Made by a program: the position numbers and the translations under genes. A DNA stretch of 64,000 nt from Streptomyces sp. TN58. Its GTDB lineage: Bacteria; Actinomycetota; Actinomycetes; Streptomycetales; Streptomycetaceae. Of this stretch, positions 24,327-32,612 are shown piece after piece. The notes under the pieces were generated by a model, which was given only the letters and a program-made list of their open reading frames with translations, did no database searches and had not been told where the DNA came from. The stretch covers positions 4,656,001 through 4,720,000 of the forward strand of contig NZ_CP018870.1 of NCBI RefSeq assembly GCF_001941845.1. Reading direction: 5' to 3'. Within the stretch, counting starts at the first letter, position 1, and each line of letters begins with the position of its first letter.

Positions 24327-25643
24327 GTGGTGACCAGCACTAAGCGCCGCCTGTCAGACAGGCGGACCTACGTCCTCGACACCAGCGTCCTGCTGGCAGA
24401 CCCCAACGCGATCTCCCGCTTCGACGAGCACGAGGTCGTGCTCCCGATCGTGGTGATCACCGAGCTGGAGGCAAAGAGGCACCATCCCGAACTCGGCTAC
24501 TTCGCGCGCCAGGCCCTGCGCCTGCTCGACGACTTCCGGGTTCGCAACGGTCGCCTCGACGCACCCATCCCGCTGGGCGATCTGGGCGGCACGCTGCGCG
24601 TCGAGCTCAACCACTCCGACCCGGGCGTCCTGCCCGCCGGCTTCCGGCTGGGGGACAACGACTCGCGCATCCTCGCCGTCGCCCGCAACCTCCAGGCCGA
24701 GGGCTACGACGTCACGGTCGTCTCGAAGGATCTCCCGCTGCGCATCAAGGCCTCCTCCGTGGGGCTGATCGCGGAGGAGTACCGCGCGGAACTCGCCATC
24801 ACCGACGGCGGCTGGACCGGCATGAGCGAGATCGGCCTCTCCGGCGAGCAGGTCGACCTCCTCTACTCGGAGGAGCGGCTCTACGTCCCGGAGGCCGCGG
24901 AACTGCCCGTGCACACCGGACTGGTCCTGCAGTCCGAGCGCGGCAAGGCCCTGGGCCGGGTCACCGCGGACGGCAACGTCAAGCTCGTACGGGGCGACCG
25001 CGACGCCTTCGGGCTGCACGGGCGCAGCGCCGAGCAGCGCATCGCGCTGGACCTGCTGCTCGACCCCGAGATCGGGATCATCTCCATGGGCGGCCGGGCC
25101 GGTACCGGCAAGTCCGCGCTGGCGCTCTGCGCCGGCCTGGAGGCGGTGCTGGAGCGCAGGCAGCACCAGAAGGTGATGGTCTTCCGGCCGCTGTACGCGG
25201 TGGGCGGCCAGGACCTCGGCTACCTACCCGGTGACGCCTCCGAGAAGATGAGCCCCTGGGCGCAGGCGGTCTTCGACACGCTCTCCTCGGTCGCGGGCCG
25301 CGAGGTCATCGAGGAGGTGCTGAACCGCGGGATGCTGGAAGTCCTGCCGCTGACGCACATCCGGGGCCGCTCGCTCCACGACGCCTTCGTGATCGTGGAC
25401 GAGGCGCAGTCGCTGGAACGGAACGTCCTGTTGACCGTTCTGTCCCGGATCGGCGCGAATTCGCGGGTCGTTCTGACCCACGACGTCGCCCAGCGGGACA
25501 ACCTGCGGGTCGGCCGGTACGACGGAGTCGTCGCCGTGGTCGAGAAGCTGAAGGGGCATCCGCTCTTCGCGCACGTCACGCTGACGCGGTCCGAGCGCTC
25601 CCCGATCGCCGCCCTGGTCACCGAGATGCTGGAGACCCTCTGA
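24327..25643 (+). CDS. phoH: PhoH-family ATPase with N-terminal PIN domain
   Basis: The 438-residue protein joins a PIN nuclease domain (about 13-150, opening [15 protein letters not shown], with acidic residues in VVITELEAK and [10 protein letters not shown]) to a PhoH ATPase domain (about 220-438). Walker A is [13 protein letters not shown] and Walker B is [13 protein letters not shown]-PhoH proteins unwind and cut RNA and have been tied to stress and toxin-antitoxin-like control in actinobacteria. Two adjacent GTG codons (24327, 24330) are possible starts behind GAGGGGG. A strong hairpin follows the stop codon. Confidence 0.92.
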   Translation: MVTSTKRRLSDRRTYVLDTSVLLADPNAISRFDEHEVVLPIVVITELEAKRHHPELGYFARQALRLLDDFRVRNGRLDAPIPLGDLGGTLRVELNHSDPGVLPAGFRLGDNDSRILAVARNLQAEGYDVTVVSKDLPLRIKASSVGLIAEEYRAELAITDGGWTGMSEIGLSGEQVDLLYSEERLYVPEAAELPVHTGLVLQSERGKALGRVTADGNVKLVRGDRDAFGLHGRSAEQRIALDLLLDPEIGIISMGGRAGTGKSALALCAGLEAVLERRQHQKVMVFRPLYAVGGQDLGYLPGDASEKMSPWAQAVFDTLSSVAGREVIEEVLNRGMLEVLPLTHIRGRSLHDAFVIVDEAQSLERNVLLTVLSRIGANSRVVLTHDVAQRDNLRVGRYDGVVAVVEKLKGHPLFAHVTLTRSERSPIAALVTEMLETL

Positions 25644-25718
25644 CCCTGGTGAGCCCGTGACGCCGCTCTCCGGGGCGGTCGAAAAACGGTCATAAAAGGC
25701 ATAGTGGGAAGGCGAGTT

Positions 25719-25761
25719 GACGCCGCCCGGCAAAGGTCCCAGAGCCTAGCCGGGCGGCGTC
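25719..25761 (+). terminator. Hairpin after phoH
   Basis: GACGCCGCCCGGC (25719-25731) pairs perfectly with GCCGGGCGGCGTC (25749-25761) around 17 bases. It lies 76 bp after the phoH stop codon and has no T run. It can end the phoH transcript or start the leader of the next gene. Confidence 0.65.
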
Positions 25762-26091
25762 GTGCTGCACAGCCCTTTGGGGAAATCGACGGCCTCATGC
25801 CAGGTGTGACCTTTCCCACTCAGTGGAGAATTGCCTTGCGGCGCCGAGGTCCGGCAGAGTCTGGTTTCCGTCAGGCCCCGCATACGGCACACCTGTATCT
25901 CCCGTGAGGTACGCGCAGCACCACAACTCCACAGCCGATGGCCGTATGCCGCCCGGAGTTTCACGCGGCAGCCCCCGCAGGGGAGTTGCCCACGGGCCCG
26001 CGCCTCCAGTGACCGTAGAACCACGGAGGCCAGAGTCGAGGGCACTTTTGCGCCCGCGCGGTCACTGCGGACGCTGCTGGAAGGACACCGT
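25762..26091 (+). other. Long leader region of the transglycosylase gene
   Basis: These 330 bp, with the 118 bp before them, hold no gene. CAGGTGTG (25801-25808) can pair with CACACCTG (25888-25895), and CCACT-C-AGTGG lies at 25816-25826. Genes for secreted wall hydrolases in Streptomyces often have long regulated leaders. The conserved core of the c-di-AMP (ydaO) riboswitch was looked for and not found. Confidence 0.4.
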
Positions 26092-26781
26092 GTGAGCCGG
26101 ATCTCGGTCCGGGGGTTCGCAGTGGCTTCGGCCACCGCGGTCACCACCGTCGGCGCAGTCGTGGGCGTTGCCACCGGCGACCCCACGAACGATCTCGAAA
26201 CGACCGCGTCCGGGGCGACCCTCCTCGCAGACATCCCGGTCGGCGACCAGGCGCAGGTCCAGGGCGCCCTGACGCAGCAGGCCGACACCATCGCGCACGC
26301 CGCCGACGCCGACGCCAAGCGTTCGGCGGAGGAAGCCGCCCGCCTCCAGGCCGCCGAGGACGCCAAGTCCAAGAAGGCCGAGGCGCAGAAGGCCGCCGAC
26401 GAGAAGGCGAAGAAGGAACGCGAGGCGAAGGAAGTCGCCAGCCGTTCCGCCGCCCGTGACGCCGGCGACTTCGCCGTCCAGAGCTCCTACACGGTCGCCC
26501 AGGTCAAGGCCATCGCCCAGCAGATGGTCCCGGCCGGCCAGTTCCAGTGCTTCTCGAAGATCATCAACCAGGAATCCACCTGGAACTACCTGGCCGTGAA
26601 CAAGTCCTCCGGGGCCTACGGCCTGGTCCAGGCGCTCCCCGGGTCGAAGATGGCCTCGGCCGGCGCGGACTGGCGCACCAACCCCGCCACGCAGATCAAG
26701 TGGGGCCTGAACTACATGGAAGACCGCTACGGCAGCCCCTGCGCCGCGTGGACCTTCCACCAGGCCAACGGCTGGTACTGA
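26092..26781 (+). CDS. Secreted lytic transglycosylase (SLT domain) with coiled coil
   Basis: The 229-residue product has an N-terminal signal segment (about 8-28), an Ala/Lys/Glu-rich coiled coil (about 55-120), and a C-terminal SLT domain from about 130. The catalytic Glu is Glu161 in IINQESTWNYLAVN, followed by the conserved SSGAYGLVQALPGSKM and a final YGSPCAAWTFHQANGWY; Cys153 and the late Cys may pair. It should cleave peptidoglycan glycan strands outside the cell, perhaps during growth or germination. AAGGA six bases upstream fixes GTG 26092. The long untranslated leader suggests control after transcription starts. Confidence 0.92.
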   Translation: MSRISVRGFAVASATAVTTVGAVVGVATGDPTNDLETTASGATLLADIPVGDQAQVQGALTQQADTIAHAADADAKRSAEEAARLQAAEDAKSKKAEAQKAADEKAKKEREAKEVASRSAARDAGDFAVQSSYTVAQVKAIAQQMVPAGQFQCFSKIINQESTWNYLAVNKSSGAYGLVQALPGSKMASAGADWRTNPATQIKWGLNYMEDRYGSPCAAWTFHQANGWY

Positions 26782-26816
26782 CGGCCGCCGCCGCACCGCG
26801 GCGCCCAGCTCGTCCC

Positions 26817-26855
26817 CGCGCAGCCCCGCACCGTCGTACGGTGCGGGGCTGCGCG
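26817..26855 (+). terminator. Terminator after the transglycosylase gene
   Basis: An 18-bp perfect stem (26817-26834 with 26838-26855) closes a three-base loop CGT, 36 bp after the stop codon. There is no T run, as is common in high-GC genomes. Confidence 0.85.
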
Positions 26856-26911
26856 CGTGTACGGTCAACGGGGTGTGCCCGCAGACCGGGGGGCGGGGGA
26901 AGGAAGCTGAC

Positions 26912-28288
26912 ATGGCGAAGAGAGAAGGCTGGCTCGGCCGGCTGGGCAACAGGCTGAACGCGATGGAGGCGCGGCTCAACGCGCGGCGCGCCGAAGTCGA
27001 GGCCGAGGCCGGAGACGACCTGCCCGGGCGCTCACGGCCGGCCGGCACGGCCCAGGGGGCGCCCGCGCCCGCCGAGCCCTCCGACGCCCCGACGGAGGGC
27101 CGCACGGCCGCCGCGGTGCGCTACGAGCGCCCCGCGCGGCCCGACCCGGCGAGCGTCATCCCGTGGGGCATGCGCGTTGCCGCCGAGGCCAGCTGGCGGC
27201 TGTTGCTGCTCGCCGGGATGCTCTGGGTGCTGATGAAGGTCATCAGCGAAGTCCGCCTGGTCGTCCTCGCCTTCGCCGCCGCCATGCTCGTCACCGCGAT
27301 GCTCCAGCCCTTCGTCGTCCGGCTGCGCCGGCTGGGCCTGCCGCGCGGCCTCGCCACGGCGGTCACGGCCGTCCTCGGCTTCGTCGTCATCGGGCTCGTC
27401 GGCTGGTTCGTCGTCTGGCAGGTGATGGACAACCTCGACGACCTCTCCGACCGTGTCCGCGACGGCATCAACGAGCTCAAACTCTGGGCACTGGACAGTC
27501 CGTTCCACGTGACCGAGAAGCAGATCAACGACATCGCGAAGAACCTCAGCGAAACGATCGGCACCAACACCGAGCAGATCACCTCCGCCGGGCTCCAGGG
27601 CGTGACGGTCCTCGTCGAGATCCTCACGGGCATCCTGCTCGCGATGTTCTCGACGCTCTTCCTGCTCTACGACGGCAAGCGCATCTGGAACTGGGCGCTC
27701 GGCCTGGTCCCGGCCGGCGCCCGCGCCGGAGTCGCCGGCGCCGGCCCGCGCGCCTGGCGCACGCTGACCGCGTACGTCCGCGGCACGGTCATCGTCGCCC
27801 TCATCGACGCCATCTTCATCGGCCTGGGGCTCTACTTCCTGGACGTGCCGATGGCGGTACCGCTGGCCGTCTTCATCTTCCTGTTCGCCTTCATCCCACT
27901 GGTCGGCGCGGTGATCTCGGGCGCCCTCGCCGTGGTCGTGGCGCTCGTGACCCAGGGCGTGTTCACCGCCCTGATGGCGCTGCTGGTGGTCCTGGCGGTG
28001 CAGCAGATCGAAGGGCATGTGCTCCAGCCCTTCATCCTCGGCCGGGCGGTACGGGTCCACCCGCTCGCGGTGGTCCTGGCGGTGGCCGCCGGCGGGATGA
28101 TCGCGGGTATCGGAGGGGCGGTGGTCGCCGTTCCGCTGGTGGCCGTCACCAACACGGTGGTCGGGTACCTGAAGGCGTACTCCCGGGACCAGCACCACCT
28201 CGGGGCCGGGATGGTAGGCCCCGCGCCGCACGGCGCCACGGCCCTGGGCGTGGGGCCCGACGACGACGAGGAGTACACCCGCCCGTAG
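26912..28288 (+). CDS. AI-2E family transporter
   Basis: The 458-residue membrane protein has a charged, disordered N-terminus (1-75) and about eight membrane helices in the arrangement of the AI-2E/YdbO family. This includes the large extracytoplasmic section between helices 3 and 4 (VMDNLDDLSDRVRDGINELK) and the conserved LLYDGKRIWNWA and QQIEGHVLQPFILGRAV. Members have been linked to export of autoinducer-2 or to Na+/H+ exchange, so the true substrate is uncertain. AAGGAAG before ATG 26912 sets the start. Confidence 0.9.
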   Translation: MAKREGWLGRLGNRLNAMEARLNARRAEVEAEAGDDLPGRSRPAGTAQGAPAPAEPSDAPTEGRTAAAVRYERPARPDPASVIPWGMRVAAEASWRLLLLAGMLWVLMKVISEVRLVVLAFAAAMLVTAMLQPFVVRLRRLGLPRGLATAVTAVLGFVVIGLVGWFVVWQVMDNLDDLSDRVRDGINELKLWALDSPFHVTEKQINDIAKNLSETIGTNTEQITSAGLQGVTVLVEILTGILLAMFSTLFLLYDGKRIWNWALGLVPAGARAGVAGAGPRAWRTLTAYVRGTVIVALIDAIFIGLGLYFLDVPMAVPLAVFIFLFAFIPLVGAVISGALAVVVALVTQGVFTALMALLVVLAVQQIEGHVLQPFILGRAVRVHPLAVVLAVAAGGMIAGIGGAVVAVPLVAVTNTVVGYLKAYSRDQHHLGAGMVGPAPHGATALGVGPDDDEEYTRP

Positions 28289-28294
28289 GTCAGG

Positions 28295-28327
28295 CCCGGA
28301 GCGGCCCGGAGCGGCCCGGAGCGGCCT
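28295..28327. repeat. Three 10-bp tandem repeats
   Basis: CCCGGAGCGG occurs three times in a row from 28295, and the last copy runs into CCTGG. It sits just after the transporter gene and before the tandem membrane protein genes. Confidence 0.7.
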
Positions 28328-28388
28328 GGTCCGGTCCGGCCGGGCCGCGACTGTCCGAATCGCGCACCACCGGACCCGAACGTCTCAG

Positions 28389-28450
28389 CGACCGGGGCTG
28401 CCATGATCGAGGCGTTCGGGTGTCCAACGACCGGGGGGAAGCCATGATCA
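28389..28450 (+). repeat. Duplicated translation-start segment
   Basis: CGACCGGGGCTGCCATGATC (28389-28408) and the similar CGACCGGGG-GGAAGCC-ATGATC (28428-28449) lie 39 bp apart. Only the second copy starts a long frame, at 28444. The first looks like a vestige of a further gene copy. Confidence 0.55.
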
Positions 28451-29127
28451 GCGATCCGGAGCTCGACGGTGCGGGGGAGACCCGCCCCGCGCAGCCGGCG
28501 GAGCAGACGGCGTTACCGCCACCGAGCGGCCGGGAGGCCACCGGGGCGCGGGCGCGACGGCCGTGGTGGTGGGCACTGGGCGGCGCCGCGCTCGCTTCCG
28601 CGGTGTGGGCGGGCGGACTGTACGCCTGGGGGGACCGGCTCGCCGCGCCGGACCTCTCCTACCGGGCCACGGAGAACTTGTGCCAGGACTTCGCGGCGCG
28701 GAAGCTCAGCCGCATCGCGGGGGACCTGCACCGCTACCGGCCGGTGAACCGGCAGGACGACCGCCCGGCCGTGCACCGGGCGTCCTGCTCGCTGCAGAAC
28801 GGGGAGAGCGTGTCCACGCTCCACGTGACGGCGCAGGTCGACCTGCACAGGAGGACCGATCCCGGCCCCGAGTTCGACGTACCGCCGGCCTGGCACCCTT
28901 CGGAGACGGGTGCGGGACGCACGGAGGAGGTCCGGGGAATCGGTGAACGCGCCCTGTTCCTCGTGGGCCCCCAGGAGACGTCGGCCGAGCTCAAAGTGCT
29001 GCACGGCGGTGCGGTGTTCACGCTCCGGGCCTCCGGCAACGAGCCGAAGACCCCGGCCGACACCGCCGTGCTCCGGGCGGCGATGGCCGAGGACGCCCGC
29101 GAGCTGATGACCGCATTGAAGAAGTAG
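28444..29127 (+). CDS. Single-pass membrane protein, paralogue 1
   Basis: The 227-residue protein has a cytoplasmic N-terminus (MISDPELDGAGETRPA), one membrane helix at about 40-62 preceded by RRPWWWALGG, and an outer domain with two Cys (ENLCQDF and RASCSLQ) likely in a disulfide. The sequence ends with ELMTALKK. It is followed after nine bases by a clear paralogue with the same MIS-PELDG start, PWWW motif and ALRK/ALKK end. GGGGGGAA before ATG 28444 supports the start. No family was recognised; an envelope or lipid-facing role is only a guess. Confidence 0.75.
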   Translation: MISDPELDGAGETRPAQPAEQTALPPPSGREATGARARRPWWWALGGAALASAVWAGGLYAWGDRLAAPDLSYRATENLCQDFAARKLSRIAGDLHRYRPVNRQDDRPAVHRASCSLQNGESVSTLHVTAQVDLHRRTDPGPEFDVPPAWHPSETGAGRTEEVRGIGERALFLVGPQETSAELKVLHGGAVFTLRASGNEPKTPADTAVLRAAMAEDARELMTALKK

Positions 29128-29136
29128 AGGACACGG

Positions 29137-29841
29137 ATGATCAGCGAGCCCGAGCTCGACGGGGTGTGGGAGTCGGCGCGCCCGACGGAGGTCGCCCAGG
29201 ACGAGGCGGTGCGCGAGCGGCGGCCGGACCGGCCGTGGTGGTGGGTCGCGGCGACCGTCGTCGTCACGTCCGCACTGTGGGCGGGCGGACTGTACGCCTT
29301 CGGCGACCGGCTGGCCCAGGCGGCGCCGGAGGCCCGGTACACGGTCCCGGACGACCTGTGCGAGCCGTTCAAGGGATCGGCCCTCACGAAGGCGCTGGGA
29401 CCGTTCACGGAGTCCACCCCGCGCAAGGCGGGCCGTGCGCCCGCCCTGGACTGGGCGGCGTGCACCCGCGACGGCGACACCAAGGACGGGCCGGGAGGCT
29501 ACATCGTGGTGGCCATGGTGGAACTGCACAAGGTGTCCGACCCGGCGCCCGAGTTCGGGCTGGGCGCGCCTTCCGACCGGATGTTCGGCAACGACCTCCA
29601 GTGGGAGGAGGTGCCCGGCCTCGGCGAGCAGGCGCTGGTCGGCTCGTCCGGCCGCGGCGGCGATCTTCGGCTGCGCGTCCGTGACGGAGGCGCCGTGTTC
29701 ACCTTCGACACGATGTTCTTCACCCGGAGCGAGGAGGCGGGCCCCCCGGAGAAGGGGGAGGCGCAGCCCGACCAGGACGCCCTGACGGCCGCCGCCGTCG
29801 AGGACATGCGGGCGTTGATGGCCGCGCTCCGGAAGGACTGA
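29137..29841 (+). CDS. Single-pass membrane protein, paralogue 2
   Basis: The 234-residue protein repeats the layout of its upstream neighbour: MISEPELDG, RPWWWVAATVVVTSALWAGGLYAFGDRL across the membrane, then an outer domain with Cys in DDLCEPF and WAACTRDG. The pair arose by tandem duplication and has since diverged, with most identity kept around the membrane helix and at GLGEQALV/GIGERALF. It probably shares a transcript with 28444. A 16-bp hairpin follows, shared with the convergent ahpD gene. Confidence 0.75.
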   Translation: MISEPELDGVWESARPTEVAQDEAVRERRPDRPWWWVAATVVVTSALWAGGLYAFGDRLAQAAPEARYTVPDDLCEPFKGSALTKALGPFTESTPRKAGRAPALDWAACTRDGDTKDGPGGYIVVAMVELHKVSDPAPEFGLGAPSDRMFGNDLQWEEVPGLGEQALVGSSGRGGDLRLRVRDGGAVFTFDTMFFTRSEEAGPPEKGEAQPDQDALTAAAVEDMRALMAALRKD

Positions 29842-29852
29842 CGAGCGACGCA

Positions 29853-29887
29853 AGGGCCCCGCGACCGGAAACCGGTCGCGGGGCCCT
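29853..29887. terminator. Bidirectional terminator, membrane protein / ahpD
   Basis: Bases 29853-29868 and 29872-29887 form a 16-bp perfect stem around the loop AAA. It lies 12 bp after the plus-strand stop and 20 bp after the minus-strand stop. Confidence 0.85.
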
Positions 29888-29906
29888 CGCGCTGTACGGG
29901 TTGCCG

Positions 29907-30443
29907 CTACTCGCCGGCGAGGGCGGCCTCGGCGTCGAGGGTGACCGCGACGGCCTGGATCACCGAGGCGATCTTGAAGGCCTCCTGGATCGTCTCGCGG
30001 TCGACGCCGGCCTTGCGCAGGACCTGCTCGTGCGAGTCCAGGCACTGGCCGCAGCCGTTGATCGCGGAGACCGCGAGCGACCACAGCTCGAAGTCGACCT
30101 TCTCCACGCCCGGATTGCCGATGACGTTCATCCGCAGGCCGGCGCGCAGCGTGCCGTACTCCGGGTCGGAGAGCAGGTGCCGCGTGCGGTAGAAGACGTT
30201 GTTCATCGCCATGACCGCGGCGGCGGACTTGGCGGCGGTGTACGCCTCCGGCGAGAGGTTCGCCTTCGCCTCGGGCTCCAGCTCACGCAGGACGCGCGGG
30301 GAGCGGGCGGCGATCGCGCAGGACAGGACCGTGCCCCACAGCTGCTGCTGCGGGAGGTCGCTGTTGCCTATGACCGAACCGAGGTTCAGCTTCAGGTCCT
30401 TGGCGAAGTCCGGGACCGACGCCTTCAGGGAGTCGAGGGACAT
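29907..30443 (-). CDS. ahpD: Alkyl hydroperoxide reductase AhpD
   Basis: The 178-residue protein matches AhpD along its length. The redox site is [11 protein letters not shown], with Cys131, Cys134 and His138 in the same spacing as in mycobacterial AhpD. In that system AhpD passes electrons from lipoamide (via Lpd and SucB) to AhpC, which reduces peroxides and peroxynitrite. The gene follows ahpC with a three-base gap, so both form one operon controlled from the ahpC-oxyR gap. Confidence 0.96.
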   Translation of the reverse strand: MSLDSLKASVPDFAKDLKLNLGSVIGNSDLPQQQLWGTVLSCAIAARSPRVLRELEPEAKANLSPEAYTAAKSAAAVMAMNNVFYRTRHLLSDPEYGTLRAGLRMNVIGNPGVEKVDFELWSLAVSAINGCGQCLDSHEQVLRKAGVDRETIQEAFKIASVIQAVAVTLDAEAALAGE

Positions 30444-30446
30444 CCG

Positions 30447-31001
30447 TCACTCACCGGCCAGCAGCGCGCCGGCGTCGATCGTGGCGTCGCCCTTGTTCCA
30501 GTTGCAGGGGCACAGCTCGTCGGTCTGCAGGGCGTCGAGGACCCGCAGGACCTCCTTGGGGTTACGGCCCACGGAACCGGCGGTCACCATCGAGAACTGG
30601 ATCTCGTTGTTCGGGTCGACGACGAACACGGCGCGCATCGGCAGGCCGTCCTCGCCGAGGATGCCCAGCTCGGCGGAGAGCTCGCGCTTGATGTCCGACA
30701 TCATCGGGAAGGGCAGGTCACGCAGGTCGGCGTGGTCCTTGCGCCAGGCGTGGTGCACGTACTCGGAGTCGAGGGAGAAACCGAGGACCTGCGCGTCGCG
30801 GTCGGCGAACTCGTCGTTCAGCTTGCCGAAGGCGGCGATCTCCGTCGGGCACACGAAGGTGAAGTCCAGAGGCCACGCGAAGATGACCTTCCACTTGCCC
30901 TCGTAGGTCTTGTGGTCGATCTGCGCGAACTCGGCACCGGCGTCGAGCGAGACACAGGCGGTCAGGTCGAAGGCGGGGAACTTGTCACCAACAGTGAGCA
31001 C
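30447..31001 (-). CDS. ahpC: Alkyl hydroperoxide reductase AhpC (peroxiredoxin)
   Basis: The 184-residue peroxiredoxin carries the peroxidatic Cys51 in FTFVCPTE and the C-terminal pair Cys164/Cys166 in ELCPCNW, the three-cysteine pattern of actinobacterial AhpC. It reduces alkyl hydroperoxides and hydrogen peroxide in the cytoplasm and is recycled by AhpD, encoded directly downstream. AAGGAGA before GTG 31001 fixes the start and gives the usual VLTVGDKFP; the frame open to 31088 would run into the promoter. It is divergent from oxyR, its expected peroxide-sensing activator. Confidence 0.96.
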   Translation of the reverse strand: MLTVGDKFPAFDLTACVSLDAGAEFAQIDHKTYEGKWKVIFAWPLDFTFVCPTEIAAFGKLNDEFADRDAQVLGFSLDSEYVHHAWRKDHADLRDLPFPMMSDIKRELSAELGILGEDGLPMRAVFVVDPNNEIQFSMVTAGSVGRNPKEVLRVLDALQTDELCPCNWNKGDATIDAGALLAGE

Positions 31002-31138
31002 GCGCTCTCCTTGTTCAATGGGAAATGACCCCTTTTGGGGGCTTTCCGATGGGGTTGGACGTGTCTCACATGCTGGCACAACCAGCATTGATTATGGAAA
31101 TAGCTAGTCTTGATGCGGGTGATCGGAGGTACCTATCA
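31002..31138. promoter_or_regulatory. ahpC-oxyR control region
   Basis: The 137-bp gap has an inverted repeat TGCTGG-N5-CCAGCA (31071-31087) next to an unusually A+T-rich stretch (31087-31114) that includes ATTATGGAAATAGCTAG. Divergent promoters and OxyR binding are expected here. The exact boxes cannot be fixed by eye. Confidence 0.5.
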
Positions 31139-32086
31139 GTGGCTGTCGGTAACAGGGGAGCGAAGCAACCGACGCTCGCTCAGCTGCGCGCGTTCGCGGC
31201 CGTCGCGGAGCACCTGCACTTCCGCGACGCGGCCGCGGCCATCGGCATGAGCCAGCCCGCGCTCTCCGGCGCCGTCTCCGCGCTGGAGGAGGCCCTGGGC
31301 GTGCAGCTGCTGGAGCGCACCACCCGCAAGGTGCTCCTCTCCCCGGCGGGCGAACGGATCGCCGCCCGGGCGCAGGTGGTGCTCGACGCCGTCGGCGGAC
31401 TGCTGGAGGAGGCCGAGGCGGTCCGCGCCCCCTTCACCGGGATACTGCGGCTCGGGGTGATCCCCACCGTGGCGCCGTACCTCCTGCCGACCGTGCTCGG
31501 ACTCTTCCACCGCCGCTACCCCCGGATGGACCTCCAGGTGCACGAGGAGCAGACCGGCTCGCTGCTGGAAGGGCTGGCCGCCGGCCGCCTGGACCTGCTC
31601 CTGCTGGCGGTCCCGCTCGGCGTCCCCGGCGTCACCGAACTGCCCCTCTTCGACGAGGACTTCGTCCTCCTCGCCCCCCGCGAACACCCGCTGGCCGGCC
31701 GCCGGGACATCCCGCTCGACGAACTGCGCGACCTGCAGCTGCTGTTGCTGGACGAGGGCCACTGCCTGCGGGACCAGGCCCTCGACATCTGCCGGGAGGC
31801 CGGGCGGACCACCGGGGCGGACGTCACGACGACCGCCGCCGGCCTGTCCACGCTCGTACAGCTCGTCGCCGGCGGCCTCGGGGTGACCCTGCTGCCGCGC
31901 ACCGCGCTGCGCCTGGAGACCGCCCGCAACGAGTACCTGTCCACCGGCTGCTTCGCCGAGCCCGCCCCCACGCGGCGGATCGCCCTGGCCATGCGTACGG
32001 GCACCGCCCGCCAGGAGGAGTTCGAGGCGATCGCCGCCGCCCTGCGCGAAGCCGTACGCCCGCTCCCCGTGTGGCCCACCGACTAG
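31139..32086 (+). CDS. oxyR: Peroxide-responsive LysR regulator OxyR
   Basis: The 315-residue LysR protein has an N-terminal winged helix (QLRAFAAVAEHLHFRDAAAA then MSQPALSGAVSALEEALG) and a two-lobe sensor domain. Cys209 and Cys218 in DEGHCLRDQALDICRE are nine residues apart, as in the redox pair of E. coli OxyR. Oxidation should switch on ahpC-ahpD, which diverge from it. GGAGGT nine bases before GTG 31139 sets the start. The TAG stop codon lies exactly at the left end of an insertion sequence, but the protein is unchanged in length. Confidence 0.94.
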   Translation: MAVGNRGAKQPTLAQLRAFAAVAEHLHFRDAAAAIGMSQPALSGAVSALEEALGVQLLERTTRKVLLSPAGERIAARAQVVLDAVGGLLEEAEAVRAPFTGILRLGVIPTVAPYLLPTVLGLFHRRYPRMDLQVHEEQTGSLLEGLAAGRLDLLLLAVPLGVPGVTELPLFDEDFVLLAPREHPLAGRRDIPLDELRDLQLLLLDEGHCLRDQALDICREAGRTTGADVTTTAAGLSTLVQLVAGGLGVTLLPRTALRLETARNEYLSTGCFAEPAPTRRIALAMRTGTARQEEFEAIAAALREAVRPLPVWPTD

Positions 32087-32108
32087 GTCCTGTCTGGAGT
32101 CCGGATCA
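32086..32108. repeat. IS inverted repeat, oxyR side
   Basis: It begins GGTCCTGTCTGGAGTCCGG and matches the other end at 22 of 23 positions; position 16 is C here and T there. It holds the stop codon of transposase frame B (32106-32108). Confidence 0.9.
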
Positions 32109-32612
32109 TGAGTGTGGTGCGATGCTGCGGAGCCAGAGCATCGCACCGCACAGGTGCAGTCCGGCCTCGTAGCTCTTCGGGGTCTTGTCGTACCGGGTAG
32201 CGATACCGCGCCAGTTCCGCAGTCGGTTGATGCACCGTTCCACGGTGTTGCGCTCCTTGTAGAGCGCCGTGTCGTGCGAGACCGGCCGACCGCCGACGCT
32301 GCCACGCTTCTTGCGGTTCGCGGCCTGGTCGACCTTCTCCGGGATCACCGCTCGGATACCGCGTCGTCGCAGGTAGCGGCGGTTGCGCCGGGACGAGTAC
32401 GCCTTGTCCGCGGCCACCGCGTCCGGCCGGGTCCGCGGACGCCCGATCGGGCCGCGTACCTTGACCCGCTCCAGGACCGGGGCGAACTGCGGGCTGTCGC
32501 CGGCCTGCCCGGGCGTGAGGACGAACGCAAGCGGGCGGCAGCGCCGGTCGGCTGCCACATGGATCTTGCTGGTCAGCCCGCCTCGGGAACGCCCCAGCTC
32601 GGCGGCTTTCAA
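32106..32612 (-). CDS. IS5-type transposase, frame B (C-terminal DDE part)
   Basis: This 168-codon frame encodes the C-terminal half of an IS5-family DDE transposase: GRSRGGLTSKIHVAADRR, the second catalytic Asp in AVAADKAYSSRRNRRYLRRR, and the final Glu in ERNTVERCINRLRNWRG. It is in the -1 frame relative to frame A and stays open upstream of its nominal TTG (32612) to the A AAG GGG heptamer. It is therefore expected as part of a 328-residue A-B fusion made by -1 frameshifting. The stop lies inside the inverted repeat. Confidence 0.9.
   Translation of the reverse strand: MKAAELGRSRGGLTSKIHVAADRRCRPLAFVLTPGQAGDSPQFAPVLERVKVRGPIGRPRTRPDAVAADKAYSSRRNRRYLRRRGIRAVIPEKVDQAANRKKRGSVGGRPVSHDTALYKERNTVERCINRLRNWRGIATRYDKTPKSYEAGLHLCGAMLWLRSIAPHS

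Noticed and set aside
25762..26091. Possible c-di-AMP (ydaO) riboswitch before the transglycosylase gene
   Set aside because: The gene type fits, but the conserved blocks of that class (a GGGGUGAAU-like segment and the CGAACCCGUCAGCUAACC-like segment) are not present.
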